A stretch of DNA of 64,000 nt from Fibrobacterota bacterium (GCA_023436205.1 JAEZKC010000105.1:1-64000), one strand, 5' to 3'. Positions 44,456 through 53,961 are shown, counted from the stretch's first letter. The notes: generated by a model from the letters alone, not told the origin. Numbers and translations: made by a program.

Positions 44456-45706
44456 ATGCACATCCTTTTCCTCACACACTACTTTCCTCCAGAAGTCAAT
44501 GCCCCCGCATCCCGCACGTATGAACACTGCAAGCGCTGGGTGGAGCAGGGACACAAGGTCACCGTGGTTACCTGTGCCCCCAACTGCCCCGATGGAGTAG
44601 TTTATGCGGGGTATAAGAACAAACATAAAGCAGAAACTATCGATGGTATCAATGTGGTCAGGGTCTGGACCTATTTGGCACCAAACAAGGGCTTTGCAAA
44701 GAGAATCGCCAACTATGTGAGTTATATGCTGAATGCAGTATTACACTGTATAGCTATGCGCAAAGTTGACGTGGTTATCGCCACTTCACCTCAGTTTTTC
44801 TGCGGGTGGGCGGGTGTTCTCCTGAAATGGTTTCGCAGGTGGCCTTTTGTTCTTGAGATAAGGGATATCTGGCCTGAATCGATTGTTACCGTAGGAGCCA
44901 TGCGCAAATCAAAGGTGATAAGCTTCCTGGAGGTACTGGAAAAATTGATGTATAAGGCTGCCGATCATATCGTGGCAGTAGGTGAGGGTTACAAGCAGCG
45001 CATTGTGGAGAAGGGAATCAAACCGGAAAAAATATCTGTTGTTATCAACGGGGTGGACCTTACAAGATTCCAGCTTATGGAAAAGACTTCCGATCTTAAG
45101 CAGAAGTTCAATGCAAAAGGCAAGTTCATCTGTTCATATATTGGAACTGTGGGCATGGCTCATGGGCTGGAAGTAGTTCTGAAAGCTGCCAGGATGTGCA
45201 AAGAGAGAAAACTTGATGATCTGCTGTTTTTAATTGTTGGGGACGGTGCAGAGAGACAGAATCTTGAAAATAAGACAAAAGAAAAGGGGCTGGATCAGAT
45301 TGTCTTCACCGGACGGTTGCCTAAAGAGGAGATGCCCTCCGTAATTGCCGCCAGTGACTGCTGTCTTGTCCATCTCAGAGGAACAGAGCTATTCGGAACA
45401 GTAATTCCCTCCAAAATATTCGAGCTTATGGCCATGAATGTGCCGATCATCATGGGGGTGCGGGGAGAGGCTCAGGAAATTGTACTAAAAGGAAAATGCG
45501 GTGTCGCAATGGAACCCGACAGTCCCGAGTCGCTTCTGGAATGCATCGGACAGATAAGAGGAAAAGGTGTGGAATCGTTTGCCGGCCGCAGCTATGTATC
45601 TCAGACCTATGATCGCGATATGCTTGCACGGAAAATGCTGGATATAGTGCAGTGTCAGTGCGGGGAGATGCCTGCATCTGTTATTATGGAAGGATCAGAA
45701 GTTTAG
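44456..45706 (+). CDS. Glycosyltransferase family 4, WbuB-like
   Basis: 416 residues. It starts MHILFLTHYFPPEVNAPASR, typical of WbuB (L-fucosamine transferase-like) proteins, with VLEIRDIWPESI near 140, CSYIGTVGMAHGLEVVL near 223 and PSKIFELMAMNVPII near 320. The base composition is clearly GC-richer than the preceding cassette, so this gene probably belongs to the stable right flank. ATG after AAGTAGG. The sugar donor is not predictable. Confidence 0.88.
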   Translation: MHILFLTHYFPPEVNAPASRTYEHCKRWVEQGHKVTVVTCAPNCPDGVVYAGYKNKHKAETIDGINVVRVWTYLAPNKGFAKRIANYVSYMLNAVLHCIAMRKVDVVIATSPQFFCGWAGVLLKWFRRWPFVLEIRDIWPESIVTVGAMRKSKVISFLEVLEKLMYKAADHIVAVGEGYKQRIVEKGIKPEKISVVINGVDLTRFQLMEKTSDLKQKFNAKGKFICSYIGTVGMAHGLEVVLKAARMCKERKLDDLLFLIVGDGAERQNLENKTKEKGLDQIVFTGRLPKEEMPSVIAASDCCLVHLRGTELFGTVIPSKIFELMAMNVPIIMGVRGEAQEIVLKGKCGVAMEPDSPESLLECIGQIRGKGVESFAGRSYVSQTYDRDMLARKMLDIVQCQCGEMPASVIMEGSEV

Positions 45707-45732
45707 AATCTTAGTTTCAAGGAATATCTAAC

Positions 45733-47551
45733 ATTTGCGGAATCATCGCCTACATCGGCCCCAAACCAGCCCTCCCCATCCTCATCGAAGGCCTCAGCGC
45801 TCTCTTACGACAGTGCTGGAGTGGCGCTCTGCTCTGAAACTGGTCTGTCAATATACAAGGACAAGGGCAAGGTTGATAACCTGAGAACCATAACCAGGTC
45901 ATGTACTATCCCCGCAACAAGCGGAATCGCCCATACCCGATGGGCCACTCACGGGGCGCCATCCAAGAAAAATTCTCATCCCCATCCGGACTGCTCCGGA
46001 AAAATCGCCCTGGTCCATAACGGGATAATAGAAAACTACTCCATACTGAAGCAGAAGCTCATCAAGAAGGGTGTGGAATTCTCATCTGACACCGACACCG
46101 AAGTGCTCGCGCAGCTAGTTGGCAAATACTACATCGATGGAGATTTGACCTCTGCAGTACGCCAGGCGCTTGCAGAGGTGGAAGGCACCTTCGGTATCGC
46201 GGTAGTGGCCAGGGATAACCCCAATCTTGTCGTGGGAGCCAGGCGGGGGTCGCCGCTTGTGGTGGGAGTGGGCGAAGACGAGCTTTTTCTGGCCAGCGAT
46301 GCTTCCGCCATCGTACGCCACACAAAACAGGTAATCTATCTTAAAGACAATAACCTCATTGAGCTTCGCCGGGGTGAGTACCATATTACCACATTTGACA
46401 GACGCAAGATTACACCTGAAATACAGCAGCTTGAATGGAATGCTGATGATCTGGCCAAGGGCGGGTTTGAACATTTCATGCTCAAGGAGATTTTCGAGCA
46501 GCCCGAAACCATAAAGAACGCCATGCGCGGGCGTTTGCTCATCGATGAGGGTACGGCCAAGCTTAGTGGGCTGAATCTGGTCCTGCAGCAGCTGCGAGAA
46601 ATCAACCGTATTATCCTGGTGGCCTGCGGGACATCCTGGCATGCGGCTCTAGTCGGGGAATACATGATGGAGGACGTTGCAGGAATTCCTGTGGAGGTGG
46701 AGTATGCGTCGGAATTCCGTTACAGAAACCCCATACTGGATCCCAAGACGCTGGTCTTCGCCATAAGTCAATCAGGAGAGACTGCCGACACCCTGGCCGC
46801 ACTTCGGGAAGCCGCCCAGAAGGGAGCCACAGTACTTGGCATCTGCAACACGGTAGGCTCCACCATCGCCAGAGAGACTCACGGGGGAATCTACCTTCAC
46901 GCAGGCCCGGAGATCGGAGTAGCCTCCACCAAGGCTTTCACCTCTCAGCTTACAGTGCTCAGCCTGATCACCCTGCTTGTGGGTCGCATGAGGCGAATAT
47001 CACATGCCGAGGGGATGACCATAGCTAAAGCCATGGAACAGATTCCCAAACAGGTGCAGAAGATCTTAAAGCAGAATGAAAAGATACGAGAAATCGCACA
47101 GATTTACTCTAGGCACGACAACTTCCTCTACCTGGGCAGATCTTACAACTTCCCGGTGGCACTGGAGGGGGCGCTGAAGCTTAAAGAAATCTCCTATGTG
47201 CATGCGGAAGGCTACCCTGCCGCAGAGATGAAGCACGGGCCCATCGCCCTGATCGATAAGGATATGCCCTCCGTGGTTCTGGCCCTCAAGGATAGTGTCT
47301 ATGACAAGGTGATATCAAATATACAGGAGATAAATGCCCGCGGAGGGAAGGTCATCGCCATCGCCAGCGAGGGGGACAAAGAGATAGAAAAATTCGTGCA
47401 CCATGTGATCTACATCCCCAAGACCATACCCATGTTGAGCCCGCTTCTTTCGGTGATACCGCTGCAGCTTCTGGCCTACCACATTGCGGCGCTTCGGGGG
47501 TGTGAGATTGATCAGCCCAGGAATCTGGCCAAGAGTGTGACGGTGGAGTGA
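45733..47551 (+). pseudogene. glmS: Glucosamine-6-phosphate synthase, damaged N-terminus
   Basis: From 45736 the sequence reads CGIIAYIGPKPALPILIEGL, the normal start of GlmS with catalytic Cys2, but the initiator codon is ATT. About 20 codons later, 10 bases stand where family members need 21 (KRLEYRG before YDSAGVAL), so the frame breaks. From GTG 45821 a 576-residue frame continues intact: the rest of the glutaminase domain (ARGGIAHTRWATHG-like HTRWATHGAP), both SIS domains (ACGTSWHAA, SQSGETADT, STKAFTSQ) and the C-terminus (PRNLAKSVTVE). Without Cys2 it could not use glutamine. An assembly error remains possible. Confidence 0.8.
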
Positions 47552-47659
47552 GGGAATGAGGATATTGGAATTACGAGGGGAAACTGGTCCATTCCATACA
47601 CAAAAGGTTAAGATATCGACTGAATATGTTTAAAAGGTAGTCCAGTATGGTCCTGGTTT

Positions 47660-48004
47660 TCAATCATAAATCCACATCGCTATTCGCTTGCGAATTATAT
47701 CGAGCCTTTTTCCAGGTAATTTTCCAATAGCTCCACAAAGTGAATCTGAAGATATGATTGCAATACGGGTTATACGAACAACACTTGCAACTTTTAATCC
47801 TGAACCGGTGAAATCCGGGTCTGTTTGCCTGATCACTTCATCCATACCAGTAACTTCTTGATGAAGTTGCGTTGAAATCATACAGATAAGCCAATCATCA
47901 TGGGGGCCGGGGCATCTGCGAAGAACTAATGCTGGACGCAGTTTTCCAGCTGATAAGTCTGACAAAGGGAACCGGAAAAGTACAATCAGCCCCTCACGGA
48001 TCAT
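47660..48004 (-). CDS. MazF/PemK-like endoribonuclease toxin
   Basis: 114 residues of the MazF/PemK fold: strands IREGLIVLFRFPL, GKLRPALVLRR and DWLICMIST, then GLKVASVVRITRIAII. The conserved Arg/Thr-Ser pair of the family appears as KLRPAL and MIST. Such toxins cleave mRNA at short motifs. The ATG overlaps the antitoxin stop as ATGA. Confidence 0.82.
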   Translation of the reverse strand: MIREGLIVLFRFPLSDLSAGKLRPALVLRRCPGPHDDWLICMISTQLHQEVTGMDEVIRQTDPDFTGSGLKVASVVRITRIAIISSDSLCGAIGKLPGKRLDIIRKRIAMWIYD

Positions 48005-48228
48005 TGGAATGTTTCCTTAATATCGGAAACGTCATAGAGCGACTGCTCCTCCTCCATACCTTTCATTGCTGTACAAATCGAAAGTTCGTCCCATGTTTGA
48101 TCTTCACTCTTTTGTGATGATTCCTGTTCAGTTTTCTGCTGCAGGAACTGAACAAAATTGAGTACCTCCTGCTGAGCAGATTCAGGTAGTGCCACAAGGC
48201 GGCGATAGATTGATTGTGCGGTTGTCAT
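48001..48228 (-). CDS. DUF2281-like antitoxin
   Basis: 75 residues. The helical N-terminus (SIYRRLVALPESAQQEVLNF then VQFLQQK) matches the DUF2281 type of antitoxins; an acidic, unstructured tail follows. It is coupled to the MazF-like toxin by a 4-base overlap. A palindrome that may be its operator lies at 48258-48273. Confidence 0.78.
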   Translation of the reverse strand: MTTAQSIYRRLVALPESAQQEVLNFVQFLQQKTEQESSQKSEDQTWDELSICTAMKGMEEEQSLYDVSDIKETFQ

Positions 48229-48257
48229 GTTTGTTTATCCTTGTGATTGCGGTTAAG

Positions 48258-48273
48258 TACTCTTTCTTGAGTA
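48258..48273 (-). promoter_or_regulatory. Palindrome in the promoter of the DUF2281/MazF pair
   Basis: TACTC-TTTCTT-GAGTA, next to AT-rich TATTATATA on the minus strand that could act as the -10. It lies about 30 bases upstream of the antitoxin start, where toxin-antitoxin complexes often bind. Confidence 0.45.
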
Positions 48274-48327
48274 TATAATACTATTTTTTAAAGTGTTGGC
48301 CACTTCACTAGAAAATACGGTTTACGA

Positions 48328-48399
48328 CTATACCGTAGTACAGTATATTCTTCGCAGCGTCTTTACTGCACGAGCCAGGATAGTGATTTCATAGGGCAT
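48328..48399 (-). pseudogene. RelE/ParE toxin remnant
   Basis: 23 codons, MPYEITILARAVKTLRRI followed by five unrelated residues and a stop. The start matches the first strand and helix of RelE/ParE toxins, and its ATG overlaps the 3' end of the antitoxin gene by 11 bases, as in intact loci. The remaining about 65 residues are gone. Confidence 0.68.
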
Positions 48400-48601
48400 C
48401 TCGGCGACCCCGTTCGATCTTGGCTACCGCTTGATCAAACGGTACAGCATTACCCTTCGATGCCTTTGCTGTATCATACGCTCGGATCTCATCCAGTTTC
48501 TCAAGCTCCTCAAACAGTTTTCTATAAGATTTAATATCAAGAAACACCCCAATTTTGTGTCCCTCTTTATCCACCACAAAGTTTTTGTTCAAATATACCA
48601 A
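48389..48601 (-). CDS. Orphan RelB/Phd-like antitoxin
   Basis: 70 residues. The N-terminal half (NFVVDKEGHKIGVFLDIKSY) and the heptad-like LFEELEKLDEIRAYD resemble antitoxins paired with RelE/ParE. TTG start with a perfect AAGGAGG six bases upstream. Its partner survives only as a 23-codon remnant, so it is now an orphan and perhaps acts as an anti-addiction factor (inference). Confidence 0.7.
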   Translation of the reverse strand: MVYLNKNFVVDKEGHKIGVFLDIKSYRKLFEELEKLDEIRAYDTAKASKGNAVPFDQAVAKIERGRRDAL

Positions 48602-48655
48602 TGTAAACCTCCTTGTATACTCAACCTATTAGGGGTTATTCCTCGCGTTTCTCGA

Positions 48656-49768
48656 TTAACTGTTCATGTTTTTTCCTACCTCACCGATTTCCTTTAAGGA
48701 AAGGCCGGTTATTTCCTGTATGGTATCAAAATCAATTCCTTTAGCGAGCATTTTGCGGGTAACTTCTATGATTACTTTCTTTTTATCTTTATCGCTATCA
48801 GATACTTTTTTCTGATCTTCCCTTTTTAGCTTCATATTTATCTGCAATTGAACAATCTCATCAATGGAAAGCCCGGTAATTTGATGAATTTTCTCAATAC
48901 TCATACCCTGAATGAGCATTTCCCGGGCATCTTCAACTTTGCCCTCAACTTTGCCCTCAACTTTACCCTCGACTTTGCCCTCAACTTTGCCCTTTTTATA
49001 ACCCTTTTCTTCGCCTTCTTCACGCAGCGCATCTGCAATAGTTTTCATGATGGAATCACCATTCTTAAACGCACGCTGAATTATCTGGAAAAATGCATCC
49101 TTCTTTTCTTTCGGCAGTACTGATCCGATATAGATAAGAACCGTTTTATAATACTCACTGCCGGGTTCATCCACCAGACTGAGTATTTCAGGGAGCTTAT
49201 CAAGCATCTGTTGCGTTCGGGAATACTTAAGCGACATCAGAAATGCCCTGAGCTTTCCCCGGACCCGCGCCTCATCAAACTGCGTCAAATCGATTATCAC
49301 CGATTCGTAATCTGGCAAATACTTTTCAGCTCCATTTATGATTGCGAACAATGGCTTGATACTATTGCTGATATTCCACGGATGGTCATCATGGTAGACA
49401 ATCACCGGGATTATCACAGGCAGCTTCAAAAAAAATTGTTCCTGCTTTTCAATCTCTTCCCAGATCTGATTCATGTAACGGACAATCTGGCGTGGCGTTT
49501 TTGCATCAAGATCGCTCTTATGCTCGAAAAGGAAGTATAAATAACTATCCCTGTTCAGAAGTGATACCCGGTAGACGATGTCGCTGCGGTGTTCATTAAG
49601 CACCGTATCAACCCAGGAACCCTTTACCATTTCAAAGGTTGATCCCTGGATCTGTTCCAGAATAACGGGGTCAACAAACTCACACACAATTCCCCAGGCA
49701 ATCTCCCGGTGTTCCATCGACTCGATGAAAAAATGGTCGTGGTCCTGGTGGATTTTTCGGGGTTCCAT
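48656..49768 (-). CDS. Rpn-family (transposase_31-like) PD-(D/E)XK nuclease
   Basis: 370 residues. The N-terminal half has the Rpn pattern: HDHFFIESM, VKGSWVDTVLNEHRSDIVYR and the nuclease core LYFLFEHKSD (the E-x-K of the fold), then RQIVRYMNQIWEE and VIPVIVYH. Rpn proteins are DNA nucleases linked to recombination; many copies are mobile. Residues about 255-280 contain a five-fold KVEG tandem repeat, and the tail holds two LxxGxxxxxIxxITGLSxxEI helix units. No inverted repeats frame it. Confidence 0.82.
   Translation of the reverse strand: MEPRKIHQDHDHFFIESMEHREIAWGIVCEFVDPVILEQIQGSTFEMVKGSWVDTVLNEHRSDIVYRVSLLNRDSYLYFLFEHKSDLDAKTPRQIVRYMNQIWEEIEKQEQFFLKLPVIIPVIVYHDDHPWNISNSIKPLFAIINGAEKYLPDYESVIIDLTQFDEARVRGKLRAFLMSLKYSRTQQMLDKLPEILSLVDEPGSEYYKTVLIYIGSVLPKEKKDAFFQIIQRAFKNGDSIMKTIADALREEGEEKGYKKGKVEGKVEGKVEGKVEGKVEDAREMLIQGMSIEKIHQITGLSIDEIVQLQINMKLKREDQKKVSDSDKDKKKVIIEVTRKMLAKGIDFDTIQEITGLSLKEIGEVGKNMNS
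48931..48995 (-). repeat. 12-bp coding tandem repeat (KVEG)5
   Basis: Five near-perfect copies of a 12-base unit (minus strand AAAGTTGAGGGC with small changes) inside the Rpn gene, encoding KVEG. Because 12 is a multiple of three, copy-number change would keep the frame. It likely forms a flexible charged linker and may vary between strains. Confidence 0.9.
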
Positions 49769-50012
49769 AATATCAAGATAATTAGCGCTCCCACCCTTTT
49801 TTCGGGTAATTTCTATAACTCCACAGATAAAATCCGAACAGACGATTACAAGGCGGATCCAAAACGGATGGAGCTCTAAAAAAAGGAAGCCAACCCCTTC
49901 TAACGGTCGGAGCTCTGACGTTTAGCATACACCTTCCTTACAAAATCCTTAATTACGGCCGGGGCTCTGACACCACCGGGTGTGTTTCGTTCTATCCATA
50001 ATCGTGACTGCG

Positions 50013-50091
50013 AAACTCTGATGACTATCTTTGATTATGCTTCACAGCGAGGAATTAATCCGGTGCTCTACAAGGCGTCTTCGCCGTTAAC
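50013..50091 (-). repeat. Degenerate copy of the dispersed intergenic repeat (copy F)
   Basis: On the minus strand it begins TTAACGGCGAAGACGCC and runs to ATAGTCATCAGAGTTTCG. The enclosing gap 49769-50323 also holds two hairpin-like remnants near 49880-49970 (CCCCTTCTAACGGTCGGAG; TTACGGCCGGGGCTC) similar to the GH9 terminator, and no gene. Confidence 0.65.
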
Positions 50092-50323
50092 CAAAAAGAT
50101 CTGAACACAGCGACATGACCGACAGCGTGTATAAACCATGACTGAGCTCTCAAACCGATAGTTTATCTGCTAGAACTTTTTGTAATTATTTCATAACTGT
50201 TTTATTTTTGTTAGAGTTAGAACCATTTTGCGCTTTCTGAGCACTAATTAGCTTCCGAATCGCTCAAGAATTTACCCGTTTTCAACAGAGCCGATTTCGT
50301 TTGCCGTTTATCCAGATTTTGTA

Positions 50324-50353
50324 TGGACATCCTATTTAGATTCATGATATAAT
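50324..50353 (+). promoter_or_regulatory. Sigma-70-like promoter of wecA
   Basis: TGGACA (50324-50329), an 18-base spacer, and a perfect TATAAT (50348-50353). The predicted start of transcription is near 50360, which rules out the TTG at 50359 as translation start and supports the ATG at 50410. Confidence 0.75.
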
Positions 50354-50409
50354 GATTATTGCTCTCTTGGATTTACACCTGTTTTACCACACATATTCAT
50401 GGTTGTACT

Positions 50410-51915
50410 ATGTTTAATACGCAATTCTTTATCACTCTCGGGCTACTTCTGCTGGCCTCCGGTGTAGCATACGCCCTTATCACCGGCGTTCTGCACAGCA
50501 GGCTGGTTCACCTTTTTGTGGATCCCCCCGATCCCCGCAAAGTACACTCCATGCCGATTCCCCGCATCGGAGGTATCGCCATCATTTTATCGGTAATGGC
50601 AGTCCTGCTCCCCTGGTTTCTACTATCCCGTACGAACAGTCTCCCCCACATTCCCAAAGGGTTTTTCCTCTCCACTATCAGCGCGGTGCTGACCTTGGGC
50701 ATCTTCGGTTTTCTGGATGATTCCAAATTCTACACCATGCGGGTGCGTCACAAACTGACCGCAGTCATTGCCTTGGCACTGGCCACCGTGTACCTGTTCA
50801 ATGTACACCCGGGACCCATCTCTGTTTTAGGATGGTTCACGATTCCACTATGGATTAGTAAAATAGTGGCGGTTTTGTGGATTATCGGGCTGATAAATGC
50901 CTTCAACTTGATAGATGGCCTTGATGGTCTGGCCGGCACGGTCTCTATGGTGTCTCTGTTTGGAGTGGCAGCAGTAGCGCTCTTCACCGGGAATTCCGAA
51001 GCGGCAGTACTGAGCATAATTGTGGCTGGCGCAACACTGGGATTTCTTTTCCATAATGCTCCACCAGCCAAGATTTTCATGGGCGACACCGGGTCCCTTT
51101 TCCTGGGATTCACCATCGCCATGCTTACGATACATACCGCCCGCTGGATTCCGGACGGCAAAGTACCCCTGATCATGCCCCTGCTCACCGCCATGCCGAT
51201 TCTGGAGGTGTTTGTCACCATCGTGCGGCGCTATTTCAAAGCAAACGACCAGGGATCACCACTCAAGAAAATCATCAAATACATAGTGGCGGCAGACTGC
51301 TCCCATATACACCATCGTTTTCTTTTCAGGGGTTTCAGCCATTTTGAAACCTGTGTTCTGGTAGGAACTCTGGCGACCACACTCGCCGCTGGCGCGGTTT
51401 GCATACTTTTCGCCCCGTCTGCCTTGATTTTGCCGGTTTTGCTCTATCTTGCCATTCCGGTAGCGGTTTCTCTTTACCGCCTGGGGTTCGGTGGGCGCTT
51501 CAAAAAAGCTCTCAAAATCAGCAGATCAGAGTATAACGGCTATCACAAGCCGGAACTAATCGGTATAGTGGAGCCGGATGGAAAACTTTACCAGTATCTG
51601 GCCGGTAAGCGTACCAACGGGTATGTTTTTGTCCCTCTCACAAGCGAACAAGATCTACCGGTAATCGCAAGCCAGCTCAAGGCCGCCATCGTGAGAAATG
51701 ATTTCACTGAAATGTCTGCCCGCATAACAAAAGAGCTTTCCAACGTGTACAGTTTTTCCAATCTTATGTATGATGGTAATCCTCAGGACATAATGAAGAT
51801 TCTGCCCAATCTCAAATCCCCGGTGGAGGACCTATCATCTATCCAGCGGTTGCTTCAGGGCTTTTCGACTCCGGATTCTTCAACTAAGAAAAAACCGAAG
51901 ATCAACATTTTATGA
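50410..51915 (+). CDS. wecA: Undecaprenyl-phosphate sugar-1-phosphate transferase (WecA family) with C-terminal extension
   Basis: 501 residues. The first about 340 form the polyprenyl-phosphate transferase core with some ten membrane helices: PRIGGIAI, FLDDSKFYTMRVRHK, NLIDGLDGLAG, FMGDTGSLFLGF and HIHHRF. It loads GlcNAc-1-P or a related sugar on undecaprenyl phosphate, starting O-unit synthesis. About 160 residues beyond the core (LYRLGFGG onward) are soluble and of unknown role, which is longer than E. coli WecA (367). Overlaps the next gene by ATGA. Confidence 0.92.
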   Translation: MFNTQFFITLGLLLLASGVAYALITGVLHSRLVHLFVDPPDPRKVHSMPIPRIGGIAIILSVMAVLLPWFLLSRTNSLPHIPKGFFLSTISAVLTLGIFGFLDDSKFYTMRVRHKLTAVIALALATVYLFNVHPGPISVLGWFTIPLWISKIVAVLWIIGLINAFNLIDGLDGLAGTVSMVSLFGVAAVALFTGNSEAAVLSIIVAGATLGFLFHNAPPAKIFMGDTGSLFLGFTIAMLTIHTARWIPDGKVPLIMPLLTAMPILEVFVTIVRRYFKANDQGSPLKKIIKYIVAADCSHIHHRFLFRGFSHFETCVLVGTLATTLAAGAVCILFAPSALILPVLLYLAIPVAVSLYRLGFGGRFKKALKISRSEYNGYHKPELIGIVEPDGKLYQYLAGKRTNGYVFVPLTSEQDLPVIASQLKAAIVRNDFTEMSARITKELSNVYSFSNLMYDGNPQDIMKILPNLKSPVEDLSSIQRLLQGFSTPDSSTKKKPKINIL

Positions 51916-52427
51916 TAATTCATCGAGGCAGTAGTAAGATGATTCAGAGGAATATCAGTAGAGAGCGGTGTGTGGTACTCAGCAGGGAGGAGACGTTCAC
52001 TGCGCAGCATGCCGCACTTCTTATCTCTTTCGGTTACGAAGTGGAAATCCTGCATTCCAGAATCGAAGCGGTTAAGTATTTTGTAGCCAGAAAACCCAGT
52101 CTTGTGGTGGTTGAGTCATCTTTTCTACCCAGATTCCCGCATAGACTTGTCCAGCTGTTCAAGTATGCACACCGCACTCCGGCCATTCTGCTTCTGGGAA
52201 AAGATATTTCCGAGGTGATGGCGTATCTTTACATGAAAGATGCAGTTTATGAGTTCGTGGAGACTCCGCTGCGTTCCGAGGAGCTGGGACTGGGGATAAA
52301 AAGGGCCTCGGAGAGACTTAAGGTAACCAGAAGTCGATTGTTTAGTCTGGATCTGATAACTCAGGGAGCCATGGCGGTGCCTGTGCTTGGATTATTGCTG
52401 TACCTTCTGGCCACTCACTTTAAATAG
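51912..52427 (+). CDS. Degenerate receiver-like protein with C-terminal membrane anchor
   Basis: 171 residues. The pattern RCVVLSREETF ... PSLVVVESSFLPR ... AILLLGKD ... VYEFVETPLRSEELGLGIK follows a response-regulator receiver, but the phospho-acceptor position after LVVV is Glu/Ser, and the Lys is replaced by Glu-Thr-Pro. The C-terminus (about 148-168, AMAVPVLGLLLYLLATHF) is a membrane helix. A membrane-tethered pseudo-receiver is unusual. It is coupled to wecA by an ATGA overlap, so it may regulate the transferase (inference). Confidence 0.7.
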   Translation: MIIHRGSSKMIQRNISRERCVVLSREETFTAQHAALLISFGYEVEILHSRIEAVKYFVARKPSLVVVESSFLPRFPHRLVQLFKYAHRTPAILLLGKDISEVMAYLYMKDAVYEFVETPLRSEELGLGIKRASERLKVTRSRLFSLDLITQGAMAVPVLGLLLYLLATHFK

Positions 52428-52446
52428 TTTATTTTTTTTGTCTATC

Positions 52447-53961
52447 GTGATAAAAGCTCTCTTCAATACTACCAATTCGATTGCTGTAAAGAGTAAAGTA
52501 GCACTTCTCGGGATCTGCTCGTGCTTCGCAGTGAGTGCAACGATATTTACCCAGAATAACCATTTTGAACTCTCCTATGACTACCTGGCCAAAGTGGCTC
52601 AGGCAGTGAATGATACCTCATCGGGGTATTTCTTTTCTGCACCTGGTTTATTTGATTCAGATGACAATAGCGAAAGTCGCCTTACTTTACGACATGAAGA
52701 CCAGAGCATAAGCATAAGTCCTCAGTTTTCTATTTTTAGCGAAGCTGCGGATGACAAATCAGATCTGTTTTTTTCTTTCCATGCGGGCGGAGTGTATCGG
52801 TCCCCTTTTCTAAAGGCTTTTCTGGATATTCATGCTTATACAACTCAAAACAGCAGTACCGGAAGTTTTAAAGACTTCGGGTATGAGCGGTTTATCAGGA
52901 CAGACGAACACGTGCCCATTGAGGGATTTATGGATTTCCGGGTAAATCTTCCGGAAGCGTATCTGGAGACCAGTTACAAAAATATCACTCTACAGACCGG
53001 TAAGAGAAAACTGCGCTGGGGTCCGGGGTATAAGGGGACACTTGGGTTATCGGGTACAAGCTACAGCCCTTTCTTCTTTTACCATTTACAGTTGAAATTC
53101 GGCGAGTTGATGCATTTGTCCAGCTTTTTGTGCACCTATGATGATCCGTATTATTACAAGAATGAAATCAGCATTGATACTGTTTTTAAAGTAAAGAATA
53201 CCAATAGAGGATTAACTTCTCTGCCTTCCCGTTACGGAGCTGGTCAGAGATTGAATGTTCGCCTGGGAAAACATGTGCAGCTTGGCATTTACGAATTGGT
53301 TTCCTTTTACGGGGTGGAAGATTTAACCCATTTCGCCAACCCTCTGCAGATTTACTATCTAGGCAATCAGGCTTCGGGAACAAATGGAGCAAACCTGTTG
53401 GGTGGAATGGATTTTAATGTTGTAGTAGGCAAGTTCAGAGTTTATGGTGAATTTCTTAATGATGATATCACCATGTTTGATGATAAGGGCAATCCTGATA
53501 AGTTTGCACTTCAACTTGGAACAGCCTATTACCCCAATTCTTTCATATCAGCTACGGGTCTGGAGTACACCCATGTATCACCCTATGTATATGGACATTC
53601 AAGGGTATTGAGCCGTCACGCCATCTGGGGAGAAAGCCTTGGCTGGCCCTACGGGAACGATCAGGATGTGGTGACCGGCTATTGCCTGTTCAATATTAGA
53701 CCTGATCTCAAAGCCCGGGCGGAGCTAAGCTACTGGCTCAAGGGGAAAGGCACAATAGAGAGTGACTGGACCGCTGACGGTAAGCCTGATCTTGATATAG
53801 CTCCTTACTTTCCTCAAAACCCCCGCAGGATCTTTACAGCTTACCTGTCAATGGAGTACCACCCGAAGAACTGGCTCAGCGGGTCGATTGTGTACCGCCC
53901 CGCACTGGAAGAGGGAAAGATTGACAACGGGTTTCAGGGGATGTTGGGGATAGGGTATTGA
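52447..53961 (+). CDS. Outer-membrane capsule assembly protein, Wzi-like
   Basis: About 504 residues. A signal-like hydrophobic stretch (KVALLGICSCFAVSATIF) precedes a chain rich in strands and aromatic residues. LQTGKRKLRWGPGYKG near 200, followed by LHLQLKFGEL and YEYTHVSPY-type segments, fits the Wzi family, whose barrel holds capsule on the surface. The frame is open to 52387, overlapping the previous gene; the GTG at 52447 or TTG at 52438 are the likely starts, neither with a good ribosome site. Confidence 0.72.
   Translation: MIKALFNTTNSIAVKSKVALLGICSCFAVSATIFTQNNHFELSYDYLAKVAQAVNDTSSGYFFSAPGLFDSDDNSESRLTLRHEDQSISISPQFSIFSEAADDKSDLFFSFHAGGVYRSPFLKAFLDIHAYTTQNSSTGSFKDFGYERFIRTDEHVPIEGFMDFRVNLPEAYLETSYKNITLQTGKRKLRWGPGYKGTLGLSGTSYSPFFFYHLQLKFGELMHLSSFLCTYDDPYYYKNEISIDTVFKVKNTNRGLTSLPSRYGAGQRLNVRLGKHVQLGIYELVSFYGVEDLTHFANPLQIYYLGNQASGTNGANLLGGMDFNVVVGKFRVYGEFLNDDITMFDDKGNPDKFALQLGTAYYPNSFISATGLEYTHVSPYVYGHSRVLSRHAIWGESLGWPYGNDQDVVTGYCLFNIRPDLKARAELSYWLKGKGTIESDWTADGKPDLDIAPYFPQNPRRIFTAYLSMEYHPKNWLSGSIVYRPALEEGKIDNGFQGMLGIGY

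Noticed and set aside
48931..48995. CRISPR-like short array
   Set aside because: The 12-base units are contiguous, without spacers, and encode KVEG in frame within a real gene.
48656..49768. A complete insertion sequence around the transposase_31-like gene
   Set aside because: No terminal inverted repeats or target duplications are visible, and Rpn proteins are better regarded as nucleases than as classical transposases.
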